Part shown: one piece after another, positions 5,275 to 10,301 of the stretch
Numbering within the stretch: the stretch's first letter is position 1
Layout of the letters: every line of letters begins with the position of its first letter
Assembly: GCA_016926595.1 (NCBI GenBank)
Contig: JAFGOG010000496.1
Span: forward strand, 1-10,301
Length of the DNA stretch: 10,301 nucleotides
Direction: 5' to 3'
From: Anaerolineae bacterium
Lineage (GTDB): Bacteria; Chloroflexota; Anaerolineae; JAAYZQ01
Notes under the pieces: model-generated
What the model was told of the DNA's origin: nothing
What the model saw: the letters and a program-made list of their open reading frames with translations, nothing else
The model's database searches: none
Position numbers and translations under genes: made by a program

Positions 5275-5948
5275 GCTTGTCCTCCTTTGACGACCGCCAG
5301 GTCCATGAAATCCTCGACGACGCGCCAGCCTGCCAGCCGCGAGCGTTCCAACACGGCCCGCAGCTCGCCGGGCGTGTAGGACGACCGGATCGAGCTCCAG
5401 TAGTGCACCCGAAAGTCGGCCGGGATCATCATGCCGATGAACCAGGAAAAGAGCCGCGCTGTCCACTTTTGCAGTCGCTTTGAGTCGTGCACCAGGCACT
5501 TGCCATCTTTATTGAGCACCCGCGCGATCTCGTCGAACACCGGCAGGGGATCCTCCCAGTGGTGCAACGAGTCGTTGCACACGATCAGGTCGAACTCGCC
5601 GTCGTCGAAGGGCATGGCCTTGGCGTCCCCCTCGCGCCAGGTCAGCACACTATTGAGCCCTTCCTTCGCCGCATTTTCGGCGGCGATCGCCAGCATCGGC
5701 CGGGAGAGATCCATGCCGACGACCTGGCAGCCGGTCCCCTGCAGCAGCCGGGCCGCCTCGATGGCCACAAAGCCCGGCCCTGTCCCAACGTCCAGCACCC
5801 TGCCGCCGGGCGGCACGCCCAGGGCGACCGCTTCCCTGGCAAGCCGCCGGTAGTCTTGGCGGCGGAAGCGGTTGCCGCCCATGAACTCGTTGAAACGGCG
5901 GGCGTCCGCCATTTCCGCAATCGCCTCACCTTCCGCTATACGATCCAT
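5271..5948 (-). CDS. Class I SAM-dependent methyltransferase (copy 1)
   Basis: Complete 225-aa enzyme; ATG at 5948 follows a strong AGGAGG. Motif I is VLDVGTGPGF (51-60), the SAM-ribose acidic residue is Asp 80 in VVGMDLSRPM, then GDAKAMPFDD (108-117) and LIVCNDSLHHW (121-131). The segment TARLFSWFIGMMIPADF (163-179) is hydrophobic and aromatic and could be a lid, substrate pocket or membrane-facing patch; copy 2 lacks it. The two methyltransferases are recognisably paralogous around motif I and the SLHHW stretch but differ at both ends, so they likely modify different substrates or act successively. It follows padR-3 after 82 bp that contain repeats and a possible promoter. Confidence 0.88.
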   Translation of the reverse strand: MDRIAEGEAIAEMADARRFNEFMGGNRFRRQDYRRLAREAVALGVPPGGRVLDVGTGPGFVAIEAARLLQGTGCQVVGMDLSRPMLAIAAENAAKEGLNSVLTWREGDAKAMPFDDGEFDLIVCNDSLHHWEDPLPVFDEIARVLNKDGKCLVHDSKRLQKWTARLFSWFIGMMIPADFRVHYWSSIRSSYTPGELRAVLERSRLAGWRVVEDFMDLAVVKGGQA

Positions 5949-5985
5949 TTCGCTCCTCCTATACTAAATGTGATATGTAAAAGCG

Positions 5986-6014
5986 CTAATATACTATCTT
6001 GTATGTTATACCAA
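5986..6014 (-). promoter_or_regulatory. Possible promoter for the methyltransferase genes
   Basis: Minus strand TTGGTA (6014-6009) and TATTAG (5991-5986) are 17 bp apart, 4/6 matches each; a shifted pair TTTTGG/TATATT is an alternative. The hexamer TAGTAT occurs twice (5996-5991 and 5966-5961, minus strand), 30 bp apart. The GCTAATATA 9-mer (5985-5993) recurs in the padR-3 leader. This looks like a regulated AT-rich promoter. Confidence 0.4.
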
Positions 6015-6045
6015 AAAAGAGAGGCGGGGGTCAGGAATAGACCCC
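6013..6045 (-). terminator. Weak intrinsic terminator at the end of padR-3
   Basis: Minus strand GGGGTC (6045-6040) and GACCCC (6032-6027) form a 6-bp GC stem with a 7-nt loop that includes the end of padR-3. A run of six T follows at 6018-6013. The 8-nt gap between stem and T-run makes it suboptimal, so partial termination is likelier than complete. Confidence 0.35.
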
Positions 6046-6570
6046 TTGCTCCACCTTGACCAACAGGGCGCGCGTCCAGTCCAACTCGGCTTGAAAGTGG
6101 GCCAGGCCGTGATCAAAGACGGCGGCTGCGACGGCGGGCACCTCCGGTCGAGCCATCTGCTCGGACTGATGCTCGGCGATATGCTGGACGATGCCCTGCA
6201 ACTGCGCAATGCGGCCCTCCAGGTAACCCTTGACCTCCTCAACGGACAATGCCTGCATGAAGGCCAGGCCGATGTCGATGGCGTAGTAATGGCGCTCCAC
6301 CTCGGCCAATACCTGGCGCAGCAGCCGCAGGAACTCGGCACGGCCCGCACCGGTGATCTGGTAAACAGTGCGCGACGGACGCCGCCCTTCCCGTTCAGTA
6401 GCGACCTGCTCGACAAAGCCCTCTTCAGCCAGCTTGCCCAGGGCAAAGTAGATCGAGCCAAAGGCGATGTTGGTCCAGTCGCCCATGTGCTCCTCGATGA
6501 TCTGCTTGAGCTCGTAGCCATAGAGCGGCCGCTCGCGCAATAGGCCCAAAATGACCAATCGGGTTGACAT
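6031..6570 (-). CDS. PadR-family regulator with C-terminal effector domain (padR-3)
   Basis: Complete 179-aa regulator; ATG at 6570 is preceded by GGGGAGGGT. The N-terminal winged helix is classic: LVILGLLRERPLYGYELKQI (residues 5-24), FGSIYFALGKLAEEGFV near 37-53, and the wing GRRPSRTVYQITGAG near 62-76. The C-terminal ~95 residues are helical and rich in Glu/Gln/His, matching the Vir-type alpha-helical C-terminal domain of longer PadR proteins that dimerise and sense ligands. It is therefore a different subtype from padR-1 and padR-2. It leads the methyltransferase/AbrB-like block and diverges from the LuxR gene. Likely targets are its own promoter and the methyltransferase promoter, which share a 9-mer. 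Ligand unknown. Confidence 0.93.
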   Translation of the reverse strand: MSTRLVILGLLRERPLYGYELKQIIEEHMGDWTNIAFGSIYFALGKLAEEGFVEQVATEREGRRPSRTVYQITGAGRAEFLRLLRQVLAEVERHYYAIDIGLAFMQALSVEEVKGYLEGRIAQLQGIVQHIAEHQSEQMARPEVPAVAAAVFDHGLAHFQAELDWTRALLVKVEQGVYS

Positions 6571-6616
6571 ACCCTCCCCTCTCCGTAACGCATGCTGCTA
6601 ATATAAAAGCTCGCAT

Positions 6617-6645
6617 ATTCTGCCACAAATATCCTAGCTTGTCAA
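6617..6645 (-). promoter_or_regulatory. Promoter for padR-3
   Basis: Minus strand TTGACA (6645-6640), a 17-bp spacer and CAGAAT (6622-6617, 4/6 match to the -10 consensus). The 9-mer GCTAATATA at 6597-6605 lies just downstream, between the promoter and the gene, and is shared with the methyltransferase leader, making it a candidate PadR-3 operator. Confidence 0.55.
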
Positions 6646-6714
6646 ATCTGGAGGGCAGCGATGCACGCCATGTCAGGAACAAGCCGTTTGGCCGGCAGAC
6701 CACTCTGACCGGGC

Positions 6715-6732
6715 GCATGGGGCGATCCATGC
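6715..6732. promoter_or_regulatory. Inverted repeat upstream of the LuxR promoter
   Basis: GCATGG (6715-6720) and CCATGC (6727-6732) form a 6-bp inverted repeat with a 6-bp spacer, ending 8 bp before the LuxR -35 box. Position and symmetry suit a dimeric regulator's site. No known consensus is matched. Confidence 0.35.
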
Positions 6733-6740
6733 CGTTCCAG

Positions 6741-6769
6741 TTGAGGGTGCGGGCAAAATGTGGTAAGAT
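6741..6769 (+). promoter_or_regulatory. Extended -10 promoter for the LuxR gene, giving a nearly leaderless mRNA
   Basis: TTGAGG (6741-6746), 17-bp spacer, TAAGAT (6764-6769) with TGG extended -10 at 6761-6763. The predicted transcript start (about 7 nt past the -10) is near 6776, only about 3 nt before the ATG at 6779. No Shine-Dalgarno precedes that ATG, consistent with leaderless translation. Confidence 0.55.
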
Positions 6770-6778
6770 TCCACCATC

Positions 6779-9400
6779 ATGGCTGTGCCACTTCTGGCTA
6801 CCAAACTCTACATGCCGCCGCCGCGCCCGGACCTGGTACCCCGGCCGCGCCTGCTGCAGCGGCTGGACGAGGGGCTGCGCCTGGGTCACCGCCTGACCCT
6901 CATCTCTGCCCCGGCCGGCTCGGGCAAAACCACCCTGCTCAGCGAATGGGCCTCCCAAATCCGAGACCGGCTGGCCTGGCTCTCCCTCGACCCAGAGGAC
7001 AACGATCCAGTTCGCTTCTGGCTGTACCTGATCGCCACCCTCCAGACGGTAGATGCTGGCCTGGGTCTTTCTGCCCAGCAGATGCTCCAGGCGCCACGGG
7101 TCCCCGCGGCCCAACTTGTCCTGACCAGCTTGCTCAACGACATCACGGCGCTGCCTCACCAAATTGTGCTTGTTCTGGACGATTTTCACCTCATCTCTGC
7201 GCAGGCGATCCAGGAAGGACTCGCCTTTTTGCTGGAGCACCAGCCCCGGCAACTACACCTGGTGCTGGCCACTCGCGCCGATCCGTCTGTGCCCATCGCC
7301 CGGCTGCGTGCTCGCAGCCAGTTGACAGAGGTGCGGGCCAGTGACCTGGCCTTTACCGTTGACGAGGCCGTTACATTCCTCAACGACAGGATGGACTTGG
7401 GCTTGTCGTTGGAGGATGTGCAAGCACTGGAAGCACGCACTGAAGGATGGGCTGTGGGCCTGCAACTAGCGGCCATGTCGATGCTAGGCCGCCCAGACCC
7501 CCGCGAGTTTGTCACCACGTTCACCGGTAGCCATCACTACGTCCTGGCCTACCTGACTGAGGAGGTCCTGAACCGCCAGCCCAAATCGGTACAGCGCTTC
7601 GTCCTGCGAACCTCCATCCTGGACCGGATGTGCGGGTCGTTGTGCGACGCCGTCACCAGCAGGAGCGACGGCGACACGACATTGTCGAGCCTGCAACAGA
7701 AAAGCCTGTTCGTCGTGCCCCTCGACGATGAGCACCGTTGGTACCGTTATCACCACCTGTTCGCCGACCTGTTGCGCAGGCGGCTCGAGCAGGAGGCGCC
7801 TACAGGGCAGATCGCGGAGCTGTACGGCCGGGCCAGCGCCTGGCACGAGGAGAACGGGACGGTAGACGAGGCGGTCAAATACGCGCTGAAGGCGCAAGAC
7901 CTGGAGCGGGTCGCCCGCCTGGCCGAGGAGGCGGCCCAGGCGAGCGCGCTCGACAGCCGGCTGACAACGCTGCTGCACTGGTTGGAGATGCTGCCGGAGG
8001 AGGCGCTGCAAGTACATCCCCGCTTGCAGATCTACCGGGCCTGGGCGTTGTACATGAACGGCCACCTCGTTCGGTCGCAAAAGATGCTGCAAGATTCGAG
8101 GGAGGCGTTGGAGAGCCTGCCCGCCTCGCCAGAGAATGACGCGCTGCGCCAGGAGCTGACTTGCCTGCTGACTATCATCGGCCTGGTCGCGCAGGGGTTT
8201 ATGTGCAGTGTCAACAACCAACTCGAAGAGGCCGTCCAAATCTGTAAAAAAGCCAGGGCGATGGCGCTCGAAGCCGGTTACGTTTTTTTGGCAGCGCAGG
8301 CAACTGAGGGCCTGGCCCTAGCCCAGTATCACCAGGGGCAACTGCGCGCCTCGGCCGAGTCCTGCCGGCAGGTGATCGCCCTATCTGGGCAGAGCTCCGG
8401 GTCGGCGTGGCCAGCAGCACAGGCTCCCCTGGCTGCTTCGGGATACGTCGAGCTGGCGGGTATCCACTTGGAGTGGAACGATCTGGACGCCGCGGCCGAC
8501 TTTTTGGACAAAGCACTTGACCTATGCCACCAGGTTGGCGTCACGCAGACGCTGAGCGAGACCTACGTCGCCCAATCGCGCCTTTGGCAGGCGCGGGGCG
8601 ACATGGAAGGCGCGGCGCAACTACTCCGGGAGGCGGATCGGGTTAGCCGGATCGAGGGCGCGTATTCACTGGCCAACTTTCGGCTGGCCACGCAGCAGGC
8701 GCGTTTGAACCTGATGGCCAAGAGGCCAGAAGGGGTGATCCATTGGGTGCGGCAACTCGAGACGACCTTTGCTCCAGGGGAAGCAGGGATGCCCCTGCCC
8801 ATATCCCCGCAGGAGATCGTCCAGACGATGCTGGCCCGGGCCTATCTCGCCCAAGGGGAGGCAAAGAAAGCGTTAGCTGTGCTGGAGCCCCTGCTCCCAC
8901 CAGCCGAAGCAGCAGGCGGCTTTCTGCGCGTTGCCGAGGTTTGCCTGCTGAAAGCGCTGACCTATCAGGCGTTGGGCGACGCGCCTACCGCGCTGACGTT
9001 CCTCGAGCGAACGCTGACACTGGCCGAGCCGGAAGGCTATGTGCGGTTGTTCCTGGACGAGGGCCCACCGGCTGCCCGCCTGCTCTATCGGGCCGCCGAG
9101 CGGGGCATCCGGCCGGTTTATGCCGGTAGACTGCTCGCGGCCTTTGCCAAGGCAAGTGCAGCATCGATCCCAAGAACCTCTACGGCCTCACCATCGCCCC
9201 TCATCGAGCCTCTCAGCGAACGGGAACGCCAGATCCTTCAACTAATCGCCGCGGGATTGACCAACAAGGAGATCGCCCAAAAGCTAGTCCTGTCCGTGGG
9301 CACCGTCAAGGTCCACGCTCACAATATCTATGGCAAGTTAGGCGTGACCGGCCGCACCCAGGCCATTGCCAAGGCCCGGGAGCTGGGCCTCTTGTCCTGA
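6779..9400 (+). CDS. LuxR-family large ATP-binding (MalT-like) transcriptional regulator
   Basis: Complete 873-aa regulator of the LAL/MalT class, which are ATP-dependent STAND activators. The N-terminus ATKLYMPPPRPDLVPRPRLL is family-typical. Walker A is APAGSGKTT (44-52) and Walker B is LVLDDFH (131-137). A sensor-like ATRADP follows near 176, and TEGWAVGLQLAAMS near 230 is a conserved winged-helix motif. The middle 400-800 region is alpha-helical repeats (TPR-like) that normally bind the inducer. The C-terminal ~62 residues are a LuxR HTH (LSERERQILQLIAAGLTNKE, IAQKL, VGTVKVHAHNIYGKL). Length fits MalT (about 900 aa). ATG 6779 aligns with the family start although no ribosome-binding site is visible. 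The likely targets are adjacent genes; the phased repeats at 9418-9436 are a candidate site. Confidence 0.95.
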   Translation: MAVPLLATKLYMPPPRPDLVPRPRLLQRLDEGLRLGHRLTLISAPAGSGKTTLLSEWASQIRDRLAWLSLDPEDNDPVRFWLYLIATLQTVDAGLGLSAQQMLQAPRVPAAQLVLTSLLNDITALPHQIVLVLDDFHLISAQAIQEGLAFLLEHQPRQLHLVLATRADPSVPIARLRARSQLTEVRASDLAFTVDEAVTFLNDRMDLGLSLEDVQALEARTEGWAVGLQLAAMSMLGRPDPREFVTTFTGSHHYVLAYLTEEVLNRQPKSVQRFVLRTSILDRMCGSLCDAVTSRSDGDTTLSSLQQKSLFVVPLDDEHRWYRYHHLFADLLRRRLEQEAPTGQIAELYGRASAWHEENGTVDEAVKYALKAQDLERVARLAEEAAQASALDSRLTTLLHWLEMLPEEALQVHPRLQIYRAWALYMNGHLVRSQKMLQDSREALESLPASPENDALRQELTCLLTIIGLVAQGFMCSVNNQLEEAVQICKKARAMALEAGYVFLAAQATEGLALAQYHQGQLRASAESCRQVIALSGQSSGSAWPAAQAPLAASGYVELAGIHLEWNDLDAAADFLDKALDLCHQVGVTQTLSETYVAQSRLWQARGDMEGAAQLLREADRVSRIEGAYSLANFRLATQQARLNLMAKRPEGVIHWVRQLETTFAPGEAGMPLPISPQEIVQTMLARAYLAQGEAKKALAVLEPLLPPAEAAGGFLRVAEVCLLKALTYQALGDAPTALTFLERTLTLAEPEGYVRLFLDEGPPAARLLYRAAERGIRPVYAGRLLAAFAKASAASIPRTSTASPSPLIEPLSERERQILQLIAAGLTNKEIAQKLVLSVGTVKVHAHNIYGKLGVTGRTQAIAKARELGLLS

Positions 9401-9417
9401 CGCTCTTCTCCCCCCGA

Positions 9418-9436
9418 TATATCCTTTCTATATCCT
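9418..9436. repeat. Phased direct repeat TATATCCT x2 (11-bp period)
   Basis: TATATCCT occurs at 9418-9425 and 9429-9436, one helical turn apart, 32 bp upstream of the -10 at 9468-9473. Direct repeats on one DNA face ahead of a promoter with no good -35 suit an activator. MalT-type regulators bind direct repeats, but this motif does not match a MalT box. Confidence 0.4.
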
Positions 9437-9464
9437 CCGCTAGATGCGGCTATGCCCTCTTGTC

Positions 9465-9473
9465 TGCTATACT
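9465..9473 (+). promoter_or_regulatory. Extended -10 promoter for the small ORF and hydrolase
   Basis: TGC (9465-9467) followed by TATACT (9468-9473), the same nine bases as in the padR-2 promoter. The -35 position is poor, so an extended -10 or activator-dependent promoter is likely. A second option, TTGACA at 9482-9487, has only a 3/6 partner 17 bp downstream. Confidence 0.5.
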
Positions 9474-9608
9474 GTCCTCGGTTGACAGAAGCACCGCCGG
9501 GGACGAGATTGCCGTCAATCGGCTGGATGAGAGAGGTTCATAGCTCACATGATGGGTGCAGTGCTAGGTGTTCCTCAGAACGAGCTGAGCCCGATAGGAG
9601 GTGATGTG

Positions 9609-9767
9609 GTGGATTGGTTGGCACTGTTTGAACAGGAGAAAGTCCAATTCGCTATTCTCGATCGGCGCACCGACAGCGATCTGGTCGAGATGCTGCGGCG
9701 TCAGCGTGGATGGATCGTTGACTTGGAGGACAAGGAGTCGGTGATATTCACACGGAGGTCAAGATGA
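9609..9767 (+). CDS. Small protein of unknown function, coupled to the hydrolase
   Basis: Open frame of 72 codons from ATG 9549, but the best start is GTG 9609 (52 aa). AGGAGGTGA at 9596-9604 gives 7-nt spacing from AGGAGG to that GTG, whereas ATG 9549 has only a weak GAGAGG far upstream. The TGA at 9765-9767 overlaps the hydrolase ATG (ATGA), which supports real translation. The product is compact alpha/beta: FEQEKVQFAILDRRTDSDLV then WIVDLEDKESVIFTRRS. This order resembles the soluble C-terminal tail of some polytopic glycosyltransferases, so it could be a gene remnant, or a small coupling ORF. No catalytic residues or membrane segments are seen. A TGA at 9528-9530 closes the frame upstream. 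Confidence 0.5.
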   Translation: MDWLALFEQEKVQFAILDRRTDSDLVEMLRRQRGWIVDLEDKESVIFTRRSR

Positions 9768-10301
9768 AAAACAGGGTATCCAAGTTTGGCGAGTACAAAG
9801 GGTATTCGGAAGCGCGTTTTGACGGCTATGCGCGCCGCTCCAACTATCTGGCCCTCTCGGGTGGGGAAGAGCTGGCCTACGATCTTCTCCTTCCGACACG
9901 GAAGAGCGTTCCGGCGGGCAAGCCTCTGCCGGTGCTGCTGACGCACACCACCTATCTGCGGGCCATGAAGCTGGTCGAAAATGGGCAGATCGTCTTTGAT
10001 GAGCTGTTTGACATCCCCTGGTTTGCCAAGGCGGTCCTCCGGCTCCGAGCCCGGTTCAAGAAGGACGGGCACATCGGCGACATGGTCTTCCGCAGCCCCT
10101 GGCTTGAGCGGCTGCTCCATCACGGCTATGCCATAGTGGTCGTAGAGCGTTCCGGGACGGGGGCCTCATCCGGAATCCTCAGTCCGGCCTTTGCCGACGT
10201 CGCCGTCGAGATCGACGAGGTCCTGAACTGGATCGCGGCCCAGCCCTGGTGCGACGGCAAGATCGGCATGTTCGGCGCGTCGATGGTGGCCATGGCCCAG
10301 T
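9764..10301 (+). CDS. CocE/NonD-type alpha/beta hydrolase, 5' part only
   Basis: The first 179 codons of a longer gene that runs off the window. ATG 9764 follows GGAGG with 5-nt spacing. The product matches the X-Pro dipeptidyl-peptidase/cocaine-esterase superfamily, secondary to its fold: RSNYLALSGGEELAYDLLLP (26-44), PVLLTHTTY, YAIVVVERSGTGASSG (122-137, the usual DxRGxGxSxG strand), and WIAAQPWCDGKIGMFGASM (156-174) containing the nucleophile elbow. The presumed catalytic Ser 173 is in G-A-S-M-V-A. Family members usually have Tyr after the Ser, which helps form the oxyanion hole; here it is Met 174. The Asp and His of the triad lie beyond the window. No signal peptide is seen, so probably cytoplasmic. 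Substrate is unknown. Confidence 0.85.
   Translation, partial: MKNRVSKFGEYKGYSEARFDGYARRSNYLALSGGEELAYDLLLPTRKSVPAGKPLPVLLTHTTYLRAMKLVENGQIVFDELFDIPWFAKAVLRLRARFKKDGHIGDMVFRSPWLERLLHHGYAIVVVERSGTGASSGILSPAFADVAVEIDEVLNWIAAQPWCDGKIGMFGASMVAMAQ

Noticed and set aside
6661..6708. A 15-codon ORF with a GGAGGG upstream, in the LuxR leader region
   Set aside because: It lies upstream of the predicted LuxR promoter, so it would not be on that transcript, and no regulatory hairpin follows it.
9437..9449. CCGC-TAGAT-GCGG hairpin after the LuxR gene as a terminator
   Set aside because: Only a 4-bp stem and no T-run; too weak to call.
1..10301. CRISPR arrays, insertion sequences, tRNA or attachment sites
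   Set aside because: No regularly spaced repeats, transposase/integrase motifs, long terminal inverted repeats or tRNA-like cloverleaf were seen on either strand.

Overview
This is a GC-rich (roughly 60-65% by eye), densely packed bacterial stretch with no rRNA, tRNA, CRISPR array or mobile element that I can recognise. A very large MalT-like LuxR regulator, several PadR regulators, tandem class I methyltransferases and a glycine-rich DUF5320/CGGC-domain cluster together suggest an anaerobic or facultative environmental bacterium, with Chloroflexota (Anaerolineae-type) as my best guess. That taxonomic call is inference from gene style; nothing in the window is a phylogenetic marker.

Left block (1-4189). 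Two paralogous small PadR regulators diverge from a 181-bp control region that carries one near-consensus sigma70 promoter in each direction and a shared 8-mer. Rightward, padR-2 is followed by a CGGC-domain cysteine-rich protein, two tandem DUF5320 glycine-rich proteins with almost identical ribosome-binding sites, a hairpin-rich 245-bp gap, then three overlapping genes: an OsmC-like protein, a COG0731-type radical SAM protein and an IscU/NifU-type Fe-S scaffold. This reads as a redox, metal or Fe-S handling module under PadR control and is the best candidate here for an undescribed system.

Middle block (4191-6570, minus strand). A third, larger PadR regulator leads two tandem SAM-dependent methyltransferases (ATGA overlap) and a two-repeat AbrB-like protein. 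A weak terminator-like hairpin at the padR-3 stop, and AT-rich repeats before the first methyltransferase, suggest that the methyltransferase genes have their own regulated promoter. This block converges on the Fe-S scaffold gene with one base between the stop codons.

Right block (6571-10301). An 873-aa ATP-binding LuxR/MalT-type regulator diverges from padR-3. Its promoter places the predicted transcript start almost on the ATG, so its mRNA is probably nearly leaderless. Downstream, an 11-bp-phased direct repeat sits ahead of an extended -10 element, followed by a small coupled ORF and the start of a CocE/NonD-type alpha/beta hydrolase that runs off the window.
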